Source: QHVT01 sp036389275
GTDB lineage: Bacteria > Acidobacteriota > Thermoanaerobaculia > Gp7-AA8
Assembly (NCBI GenBank): GCA_036389275.1
Contig: DASVQE010000081.1
Location: forward strand, 62,001 to 126,000
Direction of reading: 5' to 3'
DNA: 64,000 nucleotides
The notes under the pieces were generated by a model, which did not search any database, was not told where the DNA came from, and saw only the letters and a program-made list of their open reading frames with translations. Of this stretch, positions 1-8,698 are shown one piece after another (positions within the stretch are counted from its first letter, which is position 1; every line of letters begins with the position of its first letter). Made by a program: the position numbers and the translations under genes.

Positions 1-652
1 CGTGCGGCGCGAAGAGCTCCGCGGAGAGCAGCGCGGCGATGAAGGCCTCGTACTGCTCGCGGTTCATGGCCGCGTTCAGATAGTCGGTCGCGCTCCCTTT
101 GCCGTAGCGCGACTTCCAGTAGAGCTTCGAGAAATCGAGCGAGTCGGCGGCGACGATCGGCGCGATGGCGTCGTAGAAATAGAGCCCGTCGCGCCCGAGG
201 AAATCGTTGATGGCCTCGAACAGCGGATCGCTCGTGAGCGGACCGGTGGCCACGACGAGATAGTCGGCGTCGCCGCGATCGAGCGAGGTCACCTCGCCGC
301 GTTCGAGGGTGATGTTCGGCTCCTGCTCGATCGCGCTGGTCACGCATGCGGAGAAGCGGTCGCGATCGACGGCGAACGCATCGCCGGCCGGCACGCGCGC
401 CTCTTCGCCGCAGCGGATCACCAGCGACCCGAGGCGCGACATCTCCTGCTTGAGCAGACCGACCGCGTTCGTCGGCGCGGACGAGCGGAATGAATTCGAG
501 CAGACCAGCTCCGCGAGGTTGCTGGTGTGATGCGCCTGCGTCGACTTGAGCGGACGCATCTCGCGGAGCGTGACGCGGTGGCCGCGCCGGGCCAGGTTGT
601 AGGCGCACTCGCTGCCGGCCAGCCCTGCGCCGATGATGCGGATTGAAGCCAT
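1..652 (-). CDS. trmFO: TrmFO, tRNA uracil-5 methyltransferase (folate-dependent), 3' end outside window
   Basis: This is a flavoprotein that methylates U54 of tRNA with methylenetetrahydrofolate as carbon donor. The visible 217 residues begin MASIRIIGAGLAGSECAY, an N-terminal FAD-binding GxGxxGxE motif. They continue with the TrmFO-typical stretches LREMRP, ELVCSNSFRS and NAVGLLKQEM, and then DYLVVATGPLTS. This combination separates TrmFO from the related MnmG (GidA). The start is the ATG read at 650-652, just before the FAD motif. The gene is divergent from the hydrolase at 701 with under 50 bases between them. The C-terminal half lies beyond base 1. Identity is confident; completeness is not testable here. 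Confidence 0.93.
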   Translation of the reverse strand, partial: MASIRIIGAGLAGSECAYNLARRGHRVTLREMRPLKSTQAHHTSNLAELVCSNSFRSSAPTNAVGLLKQEMSRLGSLVIRCGEEARVPAGDAFAVDRDRFSACVTSAIEQEPNITLERGEVTSLDRGDADYLVVATGPLTSDPLFEAINDFLGRDGLYFYDAIAPIVAADSLDFSKLYWKSRYGKGSATDYLNAAMNREQYEAFIAALLSAELFAPH

Positions 653-700
653 TTCGCGACTCGACAGCGCGCGCGCTTGTGGTATTCCGTTCGGCCGATC

Positions 701-2878
701 ATGCGCAAAGTTCTCCCGGCCGTTCTCTGCCTCGTCTTCGCCGCCGGCGCGTCCGCGCAGCAGTTGCCGTTCCGCGCGGAGCCGGAGGCGCGGCCGCAGG
801 CGTATCGCGATCTCGCCCAGCGCGTGCTCGAGCTCTATCACGGCGATCAACTGTTCTACGTGCAGCTCGCCGCCGGCCGCGACGACGACGCGCTGCAGAC
901 CATCGCCGCGATCCGCGCGAACGCGCGCAACCCGCAGGAGCGCGCGAACTACACGCAATACGAGCTGCTCGCGCGCGCGCATCACGACGCCGCCGAGCTG
1001 CCGCGCGTTTTTCGCGAAACCTTCGCCCGGCTGGACGACCGCACCGCCGCGCTGGCGATCCGCGCGCTCACCGTCGACACCTCGTCCTTTGCGCGCGATC
1101 TCGAGGGCGCGCTGACCAAAGCGAAAGGAACCATTGCCCTCGATGACGCCGTGGCGCTGCTGCGCGCGTACGCCATCGACGACGCCTATCGCACGCTGAT
1201 GCCGGCGCTCGCGCCGCTCGTCGCCGCGGATGACGAGCGGCGTTACGTCATCGAGCGCGATCTCGCCGTGAAGACGCGCGACGACGCCACCGTCTGCACG
1301 ATCGTGGTGCGGCCGCGCGCGGCGCAGCGGCTGCCGGCGCTGCTCAACTTCACCATCTACGTGCAGCCGAACACGAACTTCGGCGAGGCACGGCGCAGCG
1401 CGTCGAACGGCTACGCCGGCGTGGTCGGACTCACGCGCGGCAAAGGCTGCAGCGCCGGTGCGGCCGTTCCCTACATTCACGACGGCGCCGACGCCGCGGC
1501 GCTCATCGACTGGATCGCATCGCAGCCGTGGAGCGATGGCCGCGTCGGCATGTACGGCGGCAGCTACGAAGGCTTCACGCCGTGGGCGGCGACGAAGTTC
1601 ATGCCGAAGGCGCTCAAGGGCATCATGGCCGGCGCGCCGGCGGCGCCCGGCATCGACGTGCCGCTCGAGAACAGCGTCTTCTGGACGTTCATGTACCAGT
1701 GGCCGCTCTACACGACCAACAACAAAACGCTCGACGACGCCACCTACAACGACAACGGCCGCTGGTACAAAATGATGCGCGAGTGGTACGTGAGCGGCCG
1801 CGCCTATCGCGCGCTCGACGAGATCGACGGCACGCCCAATCCGGTCTTCCGCACGTGGCTTGCGCATCCGTCGTACGACCGCTTCTGGCAGAGCACCATC
1901 CCGTACAAGGAGGAGTTCGCGCGCGTCGACATCCCGGTGCTGCAGACCGCCGGCTATTACTTCGGCGGTCCCGGCGCCGCGCTCTACTACGCGCAGCAGC
2001 ATTTCCAGTACAACCCGAAGGCGCAGCACTATCTCGTCATCGGCCCATACGATCATCTCCGCGGACAGCGCGGCACGATCAACAGCCTCGGCGACACCTG
2101 GTCGTCCGTGGCCGGCATGCAGCTCGATCCGGTGGCGCGCCTCGACATGGGCGAGCTGCGCTACCAGTGGTTCGACCACCTCTTCAAAGGTGCGCCGAAA
2201 CCGGCGCTGCTGCAGGACCGCATCAACTATGAGGTCACCGGCGCGAACCGCTGGAAGCACGCGCCGTCGTTCGCGGCGATGGGACCGCGGCGCATCCGTC
2301 TCTATCTCGCGCCCGGCCGCTTGCGCGCGACGAAATCATCGGCGTCGATCACGCTCAAGGTGAATCTCGCCGACCGCTCCGACATCGATCGCACCGGTCC
2401 CGGCGGCGGGCTCGTGTCCGATGCCGTCGATCCGTGGAACGGCATCGTGTTCGAGAGCGAGCCGCTGCCGAAGGCGACGGAGCTGAGCGGACTCTTCTCC
2501 GGCCGTCTCGACTTCATCACCAACAAGAAGGATTTCGATTTCGAGATCGATCTCTTCGAGCGGACGTCTACAAATCAATACATCTTCCTCGGCCAGCACT
2601 GGACGCGCGTCAGCTACGCCGCCGATCGCGAGCATCGCCGGCTGCTGCAGCCCGGCAAGCGGCAGCGGCTCGACTTCACCGCCTCGCGTCTGATGAGCCG
2701 CGAGCTCGCCGCCGGCAGCCGCGTGGTGATGATCGTCAGCGCGATCAAGAATTTCGGCCAGCAGATCAACTACGGCAGCGGCAAGGACGTCAGCGAGGAG
2801 ACCATCGCCGATGCCGGCAAGCCGCTCGAGATCCGCTGGCTCGGCGGAAGCTACATCGATCTGCCCGCCGCGAATTAA
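701..2878 (+). CDS. Secreted CocE/NonD-family serine hydrolase (X-Pro dipeptidyl-peptidase-like)
   Basis: This 725-residue protein starts with a signal peptide ending near ASAQQ, so it is probably periplasmic or secreted. Residues about 40-190 form an unassigned helical N-terminal part. From about 200 it follows the S15/CocE layout: an alpha/beta hydrolase core with the nucleophile motif GMYGGSYEG (Ser near 288), the YLVIGPYDH block that carries the expected catalytic His, and a C-terminal jelly-roll-like domain. The acid residue normally found in the YYDG-type motif is not obvious: the matching place reads GYYFGGPG. The substrate is unknown (peptide or ester). The ATG at 701 is preferred over an upstream TTG at 677 because it begins the signal peptide directly. 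The stop overlaps the stop of the convergent DUF3467 gene. Confidence 0.85.
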   Translation: MRKVLPAVLCLVFAAGASAQQLPFRAEPEARPQAYRDLAQRVLELYHGDQLFYVQLAAGRDDDALQTIAAIRANARNPQERANYTQYELLARAHHDAAELPRVFRETFARLDDRTAALAIRALTVDTSSFARDLEGALTKAKGTIALDDAVALLRAYAIDDAYRTLMPALAPLVAADDERRYVIERDLAVKTRDDATVCTIVVRPRAAQRLPALLNFTIYVQPNTNFGEARRSASNGYAGVVGLTRGKGCSAGAAVPYIHDGADAAALIDWIASQPWSDGRVGMYGGSYEGFTPWAATKFMPKALKGIMAGAPAAPGIDVPLENSVFWTFMYQWPLYTTNNKTLDDATYNDNGRWYKMMREWYVSGRAYRALDEIDGTPNPVFRTWLAHPSYDRFWQSTIPYKEEFARVDIPVLQTAGYYFGGPGAALYYAQQHFQYNPKAQHYLVIGPYDHLRGQRGTINSLGDTWSSVAGMQLDPVARLDMGELRYQWFDHLFKGAPKPALLQDRINYEVTGANRWKHAPSFAAMGPRRIRLYLAPGRLRATKSSASITLKVNLADRSDIDRTGPGGGLVSDAVDPWNGIVFESEPLPKATELSGLFSGRLDFITNKKDFDFEIDLFERTSTNQYIFLGQHWTRVSYAADREHRRLLQPGKRQRLDFTASRLMSRELAAGSRVVMIVSAIKNFGQQINYGSGKDVSEETIADAGKPLEIRWLGGSYIDLPAAN

Positions 2879-3168
2879 TTCGACGGCTCGTTCGAGGAGA
2901 AGGTGGTCGCGGCGTCGACGCGGATCTCGCCGAACTTCTGTTCGAAGAGGGCGATGTTGTGGCCGAGGGCTTCGAGGAGCTGCTTGGCGTGCAGCGGCGT
3001 GAGGATGACCCGGCTGTAGATCTTCACGTCGGTGCGACCGGGCACGACGCGTCCGAGGTCGAGCACGAACTCGCTCGGCGAATGGATGATGTTCGCGAAG
3101 TTGACGTATTGCCCTTGCGCGACGTCGTCGTCGAGGAGAATGCGGATCGTCTGCTGCTCGTCACTCAT
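2875..3168 (-). CDS. DUF3467 family small protein
   Basis: This 97-residue protein has the layout of the DUF3467 family: Y-VNFANIIHSPSEFVLDLGRVVPG, then VKIYSRVILTPLHAKQLLEALGHNI and a KFGEI-like end. The biochemical role of the family is unknown to me. The start is the ATG at 3166-3168 (MSDEQQ), chosen over an in-frame upstream start because the upstream residues are low-complexity and overlap cdd. The gene lies 7 bases after cdd and is the last of six tightly packed co-directional genes that begin with the sigma factor at 9540. Co-transcription is inferred from spacing only. Confidence 0.8.
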   Translation of the reverse strand: MSDEQQTIRILLDDDVAQGQYVNFANIIHSPSEFVLDLGRVVPGRTDVKIYSRVILTPLHAKQLLEALGHNIALFEQKFGEIRVDAATTFSSNEPSN

Positions 3169-3175
3169 GCCGCGC

Positions 3176-4042
3176 TCAACCGGAATGTGCTTCGCCCGCA
3201 TTCCGCGCGGTGACGATGCGCAGCGGCGCGGTGCAGACGGCGGCGAGGACATTGCGCGTCGCCTCGAGGTGAATCGGCGCGCCGGCCATGACCAGCACCG
3301 CGTCGGCGATGGCGTCGAATGCGCGGCCGGCGAGGTTCATGCGCGAGAGCGCGACCTGCAGCGGCGACATGCTCGGATTGAAGGCGGCGTTCTCCGCGTA
3401 CGCGCCGGAAAACGCGGCGCCGTCCTTTGCGCGTAACGCAACGCCGGCGTAGGCCTTCGAGTAGGGCGCGTAGCTGCGGTTCGCCGCGCGCAATGCTTCG
3501 AGCGCGAGCGCGTCGTCGCTGTCGATGACGAAGCGGTGATCGAGCGGCGCCATCAGGCCTGAGTCGAGGCCGAGATCGCGCGGGCCGAACGCGCCCGGCA
3601 GATAGTCGGCCAGCGGCCGCGGCGCGCCGTCGATGGCGACTTGCAAGCGATCGGCGCCGGCGGTCTCGTTGAGGAATTGACGGCAGTAGCCGCACGGCGG
3701 CGCGGTGACGGCGATGAAGTCGATCGACGTCTCGCCGCTCATCCAGGCGTTGGTCACGCTCGACTGCTCCGCGTGCACGGTGGTGGTGAGATCGGTGCCG
3801 GCGAATTCGACATTCGTCCCGTAGTACAGCGCGCCGCTCGCGCCGCGCGAGACGCACCCGACCCGAAAGTTCGACACCGGCGGCTTCGCATACGCCGCCG
3901 CGAACGGCAGCAGCATCGACATCAATCGCGGCACGTCGACGTTTGCGTCCCGCGCAAACGCCTCCGCCTCCGCGGCGGAGATCATGCCGGCGAATCCCTC
4001 GCGGGCCTGCAGCGCTGCAACGCGATCGTCGAATGCGGTCAA
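3176..4042 (-). CDS. cdd: Cytidine deaminase, two-domain (E. coli-like) type
   Basis: The enzyme hydrolyses cytidine or deoxycytidine to uridine or deoxyuridine in pyrimidine salvage. Its 288 residues match the long homodimeric class (E. coli enzyme 294). The N-terminal catalytic domain shows NFRVGC, the HAEQ motif (His90 as zinc ligand, Glu92 as proton shuttle) and PCGYCRQFLNE (Cys117 and Cys120 as zinc ligands). The C-terminal half is the degenerate second deaminase fold (YAPYSKAYAGVAL, NPSMSPLQVAL). It begins 3 bases after the stop of the trypsin-like gene. It may be a housekeeping passenger in that operon, since nothing in the protein itself suggests a special role. Confidence 0.93.
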   Translation of the reverse strand: MTAFDDRVAALQAREGFAGMISAAEAEAFARDANVDVPRLMSMLLPFAAAYAKPPVSNFRVGCVSRGASGALYYGTNVEFAGTDLTTTVHAEQSSVTNAWMSGETSIDFIAVTAPPCGYCRQFLNETAGADRLQVAIDGAPRPLADYLPGAFGPRDLGLDSGLMAPLDHRFVIDSDDALALEALRAANRSYAPYSKAYAGVALRAKDGAAFSGAYAENAAFNPSMSPLQVALSRMNLAGRAFDAIADAVLVMAGAPIHLEATRNVLAAVCTAPLRIVTARNAGEAHSG

Positions 4043-4045
4043 GCG

Positions 4046-4753
4046 TCAGGAGCAGACGCTCACGGCACCGCCGCTATTCCCCGGCGTCCTGGTCGTCTCC
4101 ACGATCCAGGCGATGAGCTCTGGCGTAAGGGCCGTGTAGAGGCTGTCGTCGTCGCAGTTTCGCGCCACCGCCAGGCAGGACGTGATGCCGACCTGCACGA
4201 GCCTGCCGTCGAGCGTGACCAGGAGCGGTCCGCCGCTGTCGCCGTAGCAGGTCTCGTCGTCCGGCCGAAGCGACTTTCCGGAGATCTTCCCCGGAATCGA
4301 ACTGCCGATCGCCACCGGAATCCTCTTCATCGTGCGCGACGGACCGCGCGTTGCGAGGTTCGGCTGTCCCCAACCGTACGCGATCGCATCCGGCAGCGAT
4401 GCGAGCTGGACGTACTGGTTCGTCGGAGTCGGAGCCGGGTCCCTGAGTTGCACGAGCGCCACGTCGTTGAGCGGGATGTCGGGCCGGCCGTTGTACGCCG
4501 GGTAGGGCACGACCTTCGCGATGTGGCGCATCCGTTCCGTCTCGCAGTCGAAAAGATCGCGGGGCGCGATCAGCGCGGTGGTCGTCAGCGGATCGATGAC
4601 CGCATGCGCGGCAGTCAGGACCCACCACCGGTTGAGCAGCGTGCCGGCGCATTCGACGTGCGGCTTCCTGCAGCCCACTGCGTATTCGACGAACGCCACC
4701 ATCCACTCCGGCGGTTCGGGTTGTTGCGTGTCGTTGTAAACATCGTCGTTCAT
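4046..4753 (-). CDS. Trypsin-like (S1) serine protease without a signal peptide
   Basis: This 235-residue protein is a compact chymotrypsin fold with the full triad: TAAHAV (His50), LNDVALVQL (Asp97) and CYGDSGGPLL (Ser173). The Asp at the usual specificity position is not obvious; the sequence before the Ser motif is PDDETCYGDSGGP. No signal peptide, propeptide or membrane segment is visible at the N-terminus (MNDDVYNDTQQ), which is unusual because most bacterial S1 proteases are secreted. It has several cysteines. It follows an unrecognised gene by 9 bases and precedes cdd by 3, in the run that also encodes a CHAT protease. An intracellular proteolytic role linked to CHAT is inference. Confidence 0.88.
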   Translation of the reverse strand: MNDDVYNDTQQPEPPEWMVAFVEYAVGCRKPHVECAGTLLNRWWVLTAAHAVIDPLTTTALIAPRDLFDCETERMRHIAKVVPYPAYNGRPDIPLNDVALVQLRDPAPTPTNQYVQLASLPDAIAYGWGQPNLATRGPSRTMKRIPVAIGSSIPGKISGKSLRPDDETCYGDSGGPLLVTLDGRLVQVGITSCLAVARNCDDDSLYTALTPELIAWIVETTRTPGNSGGAVSVCS

Positions 4754-4762
4754 GTCGGTGCC

Positions 4763-5479
4763 TCAGGGGTAGTTCGAGTTGGAGCAGCCGGTGGTCGTGC
4801 CGCCCTCGACGATGTGGCGCAGCAGCGGTGTGCGGTTCGGCGGCAAGCGCTCGAAAAGCATGTAGTAGTGGAAGAGAAAGTCTGCCGGGCTGTCGTCGTC
4901 GCGGCCGAGGTTGGAGATGTCGATCAGCGGCTCGACCGGCAGTGATTCCGGCGGCACACTGACGATCAGGTTCATCGTGATCGTGCCCTGCGCGTTGCGC
5001 ACCGTGACGTTCACTTTGCCGTGCGGTGCATCGAAGATCCATAACGCGCTCGCGTCGCCGCTGCGCGCGTCGTAGTCGACGGCGACGAGCTCGCCGAATG
5101 GGATCTCAATCCAGGCGGCGCAACGCTGCTCGATGCCGGCCGTGATCGGAAGGTGCCTGCCGACGAGCGCGCTGATCTTCGGGATGTAGTGCCAGTTCTT
5201 GTACGTGACCGCCGCGTCGGGCTTTTCACCGGCCGGCTCGATGGTGATCTGCATGTTGTTGACGAGCCGCAGGTTGAAGCGCGGGTCGTCGCTGCCGGGG
5301 ACCAGCGTGTTCATGGCCACGGTCAGGTACGCGTCGTGCGGCGGGACGCCGCACATCGCGGGATGGATCCCGTACTTGTTCGGGTCGTCCGCGAGCGGCA
5401 GCCGCACGCGGTGCGGTTCGCTTCCATCCGGTTGGAAATGCGTACAGATGCCGCTGAAACGAACGGTCGCTTTCGGCAT
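4763..5479 (-). CDS. Unrecognised protein of the CHAT/trypsin cassette
   Basis: This 238-residue soluble protein has no signal peptide or membrane segment. It begins MPKATVRFSGICTHF and looks beta-rich, with alternating hydrophobic strands such as VNVTVRNAQGTITMNLIV, a central Trp-containing segment (YKNWHYIPKI) and a C-terminal helix-like part ending TTGCSNSNYP. I do not recognise the family. The ATG at 5477-5479 is preferred over one five codons upstream. It lies 54 bases after the CHAT gene and 9 bases before the trypsin-like gene. The position between two proteases suggests a substrate, adaptor or regulator, but no motif proves this. Confidence 0.72.
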   Translation of the reverse strand: MPKATVRFSGICTHFQPDGSEPHRVRLPLADDPNKYGIHPAMCGVPPHDAYLTVAMNTLVPGSDDPRFNLRLVNNMQITIEPAGEKPDAAVTYKNWHYIPKISALVGRHLPITAGIEQRCAAWIEIPFGELVAVDYDARSGDASALWIFDAPHGKVNVTVRNAQGTITMNLIVSVPPESLPVEPLIDISNLGRDDDSPADFLFHYYMLFERLPPNRTPLLRHIVEGGTTTGCSNSNYP

Positions 5480-5533
5480 TGCCGTCCTCCTCACTTCCTC
5501 TGACGGAAGCGGCGGAGGAGTTTTCCGCGCGCG

Positions 5534-8500
5534 TCAGCGCGGGACGCGCGTGGTGAGCAGCGCGACGTCCGCCCACGCGTCGTTGCCGCGCGCCCGCGCT
5601 TCCAGTTGCGCGCGCCGCAAGGCCTCGGCCGGCGGCGTTCCGGCGGCGAGCTCGCGGTGGAACGCGCCGAAGATCGCGCGCGCGTCGGCGTCGGCGATCG
5701 GCGCGAGCGTGCCGGCCACGTTGGCCGCACCCGCGGCGGCGAAGGCGTGCGCGAGGCTGAGCGCGCGCAGGCGCGGCGCCGGCGGCCGCAGCGTCTCGCA
5801 CGCTGCCAGCACGACGACCTCTGGATTGAGGCGGCTCGCGGCGATGCTCTTCCACGACGCGCGCCGGCCGTTCGCGAAGACGAGCGCGGTGTCGCCGCGC
5901 GACTGCGTGGTGTGTCCTGCGATGTGAATGATCGCCGCGCCGCGCGCCGCGTCGACGAACGCGTCGAAGGTCGCATGCGCCGGATCGAGCAGCCGCCCGC
6001 CGCCGTGCAGCGCCGCGACTTCGGCGATCTCGCCGCCGCTCTCCGCGAGTCCGGCGTTGCCGGCGGGTTCGCCGCTCGGCAGCGCCACCGCGAGCGTGCC
6101 GCCGGTCGCCGGCGCATCGGCGCGCAGCGACGCCGCGCTCGCGGCCATCGTCACCGGCATCTTCGCGACGAGCGGACGCTCGCCGTCGTCGAGTGCCGCG
6201 AACGGAATCGACTGCAGCGATGCGTCCGGCACGACGATCAGCGCGCGCGCACTTGCGAGCGACGCCAGCGACGGCCGCACCAGCGCGTCGTACAGCTCGC
6301 GCCGCGACCGCTCGCCGATGCGCGCGCGGTCGAACGGCGTGCGCGTGGCCGCGAATCCGTCCTCGCGTACGGCGAAGGCGATCGCGTGCGACGGCGTCGT
6401 CACCAGCTCGAGCACCGCCGTGCCGCTGCCGCGCAGCCGCTGCTGCAATGCGGCGACGCTGACCGTGCCGCGTGCGCCGCCGAATTGCGCTCGCGCGCGC
6501 TCGGCGTACGCGAACGCGCCGGCTGCATCGCCGCGCGCCAGGCGCGTTTCGACCGCTTCTTCGAACAGTGCATTCGCGGCGTCGAGCATGCTCGTGCCGG
6601 CGACCGGGCCGGCGTAGTCGAGCCAGTGGCGCTCGACGGCGCCGATGCCGGCGTCGAGATCGCGCTGCGCGCCCGCCGCGTCGCCGAGCCGCAGCAACGC
6701 CCGCGCGCGCAGCAGCAGCGTGTCCGGCAGCCACACCGCCGCCGACGCCTCGTACGTGCGCGCGGCGCGCGTGAGCACCGCCGCCGCCCGCCGCGCGTCC
6801 GACTGCAGCAGCAGCGCGCCCGCGCCGAGATCGGCGTTCGCCGCCGCGCGCTCGCGCAGACTGCGGTCGACGATGCGCATCGTCGCCGCCGACGCCTCGG
6901 CCAGCGATCGCTGCGCCGCGTCGCGATCGCCTGACTCCGACTCGAGCACGGTCTGCCACACCAGCGCGTTGGCGAGCAGCGGATCGTTGCCGCTGTCGCG
7001 CACGCTCTTCGTCATCACGCGCAGCAGCGCCCGCGCGTTCTCCTGCCGCCCGGCCCGCGCCTCGGTGCTCACCGCGACGTTGAGCGCCACCGGCAAACGG
7101 TCGCCGCGCGGCTCCGCGCTCATCAAGGCGAACGCGCGCATCCATGACGCCCACGCTTCTTCCGGCCTGCCGACGTTCGAGTACGTCTGCGCGAGCAGCG
7201 AGGCCATGAAGCCTTCGTTGTTGCGCTCGCCGAGGCGCCGGAACGTTTCCGCGGCGTCAGTCAGCGAGGCGATGGCTGCGCTCCAGTCGGCGTCGACGGT
7301 CGCGCACAAACCGAGCTCCCATTGCACCTGCGCGGCGAGTGCGGCGTACGTATGCGCGCGGCTCTCCGCGAGCAGCGGCTCGAGCTCCGCGCGCGCGTTC
7401 GCCGGGTCGTCCTGATCGAAGCGCGTGTTCGCCGCGAAGTAGCGCGCGACGAGTGCCATCGGGCTGCTGCCGCGCGCGAAGAGCTCCGCCGCTTTGCGCA
7501 GCTTCGGCTCGGCGTCGGACGGGCGTTGCTGGCTGTAGACGATGCGGCCGTCGCGATAGGTCGCATGCGCCTCGGCGAGCGCCGCGCGCGCATCGGGCGA
7601 GGCGGCATCGATCGCATGCACCGCGTCGCGCAGCAGCGTCTCGCTGTTCGTCGACGCAAGTGCGCCTCCGATCGCACGGGTGACGCGCAGCATCCGCTCC
7701 GCCTCCGCGGCATCGCCGCGCCGCTCCGCTTCGCCCCATCGCCCGAGGTGCTCGGCCTCGGCGAACGTGCGGCATTGCTGCGGATATCGCGCGACGAATG
7801 CGCGCACTGCGCTCTCGTCGCCGGCGATTGCGGCGCGCTCGAGCGCCGGCAGCTCGCGGCGGAACGGTGAGTCGCCCACCGCCGCGCCGAGTCGGGTCAG
7901 ATGCGCGCGTGCTTCGTTCGCCCAGTCAGACGACGCGTCGACCTCGAGGTAACGCTTCCACGCCACGCGCGCTTCATCGGCGAGCCCGAGTTTCTCCACG
8001 ATCAATGCGCGATTGAAGAGCGCCTCGGCGAGTCCCGCGTCGATCGACAGTGCGCGATCCGCCGCGGCCAGCGCTTCCGCGTAGAGCGCCGGCCGTCCGA
8101 GGTGCGAGGCCGCGGCGTAACGCGCGGCGGCGAGATCGCTCCACGTCTTCGCATCGCGCGGCTCGCGCGCCGCCACCGCCTCCAGCCGCACGATCGCCGC
8201 CAGCGGATCGTTGATGAGCACGAGCGCGACGCCGGCCGCGTGCTGATCGTTCGCGCCTTTGCGCTGGTCCGCTTCTTCGATCACGTCGCCCGCCGCGCCG
8301 GCGAGCTTCAGCCGCGCCGCCTGCGTTTCCGTGCTGCCGCGTTCCGGCCCGCGATACGCAGCCCACGGAAACCCGCCGGAGAGGCGCGGCTCGACCACAC
8401 GCGCGGATCGCGGCGCCAGCGCGACGAGGCGATCAATGCCGTCGCGAGGTCGCGAGCGCCACAACAGCGGCGCGGCGATGGCCACGATCACCAGCGCCGC

Positions 8501-8698
8501 GACCGCGAGCCACCACGGCGCGCGCGCGTGCGGCCGATCGCTCTGCTCCGCGTGGTGCACGTCGATCGCGGTGTCGAGCGCGCGGCTGCAGACCTCGCAC
8601 GTTTCCAGATGTTCGAGGATCGTGGCGATCTCCGCGCGTTTCAGTGACCCTTCCGCAAAGGCGGCCAGCGTTTCCGCGGCAATGTGCTCGGCCTTCAT
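5534..8698 (-). CDS. Anti-sigma zinc finger / TPR / CHAT (caspase-like) protease
   Basis: This 1054-residue multidomain protein has four parts in order. An N-terminal zf-HC2 anti-sigma-like finger carries HLETCEVC (His and two Cys near residues 31-37). One membrane segment follows near 62-82. A long helical TPR region spans about 115-720, with repeats such as AEALFNRALIVEKLG. A C-terminal CHAT domain has the two expected catalytic motifs, IIHIAGHTT (His about 929) and VVVLAACETL (Cys about 967). CHAT proteins are caspase/separase-clan cysteine proteases. The ATG overlaps the sigma-factor stop by four bases, so the two are translationally coupled. If the finger is cytoplasmic, the TPR and CHAT parts should lie outside the membrane; the charges flanking the segment do not settle this. 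Confidence 0.9.
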   Translation of the reverse strand: MKAEHIAAETLAAFAEGSLKRAEIATILEHLETCEVCSRALDTAIDVHHAEQSDRPHARAPWWLAVAALVIVAIAAPLLWRSRPRDGIDRLVALAPRSARVVEPRLSGGFPWAAYRGPERGSTETQAARLKLAGAAGDVIEEADQRKGANDQHAAGVALVLINDPLAAIVRLEAVAAREPRDAKTWSDLAAARYAAASHLGRPALYAEALAAADRALSIDAGLAEALFNRALIVEKLGLADEARVAWKRYLEVDASSDWANEARAHLTRLGAAVGDSPFRRELPALERAAIAGDESAVRAFVARYPQQCRTFAEAEHLGRWGEAERRGDAAEAERMLRVTRAIGGALASTNSETLLRDAVHAIDAASPDARAALAEAHATYRDGRIVYSQQRPSDAEPKLRKAAELFARGSSPMALVARYFAANTRFDQDDPANARAELEPLLAESRAHTYAALAAQVQWELGLCATVDADWSAAIASLTDAAETFRRLGERNNEGFMASLLAQTYSNVGRPEEAWASWMRAFALMSAEPRGDRLPVALNVAVSTEARAGRQENARALLRVMTKSVRDSGNDPLLANALVWQTVLESESGDRDAAQRSLAEASAATMRIVDRSLRERAAANADLGAGALLLQSDARRAAAVLTRAARTYEASAAVWLPDTLLLRARALLRLGDAAGAQRDLDAGIGAVERHWLDYAGPVAGTSMLDAANALFEEAVETRLARGDAAGAFAYAERARAQFGGARGTVSVAALQQRLRGSGTAVLELVTTPSHAIAFAVREDGFAATRTPFDRARIGERSRRELYDALVRPSLASLASARALIVVPDASLQSIPFAALDDGERPLVAKMPVTMAASAASLRADAPATGGTLAVALPSGEPAGNAGLAESGGEIAEVAALHGGGRLLDPAHATFDAFVDAARGAAIIHIAGHTTQSRGDTALVFANGRRASWKSIAASRLNPEVVVLAACETLRPPAPRLRALSLAHAFAAAGAANVAGTLAPIADADARAIFGAFHRELAAGTPPAEALRRAQLEARARGNDAWADVALLTTRVPR

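Noticed and set aside
3176..4042. Cytidine deaminase as a nucleotide-depleting defence effector of the CHAT cassette
   Set aside because: The protein is a normal full-length Cdd with ordinary motifs; position alone does not support it, so it is annotated as salvage.
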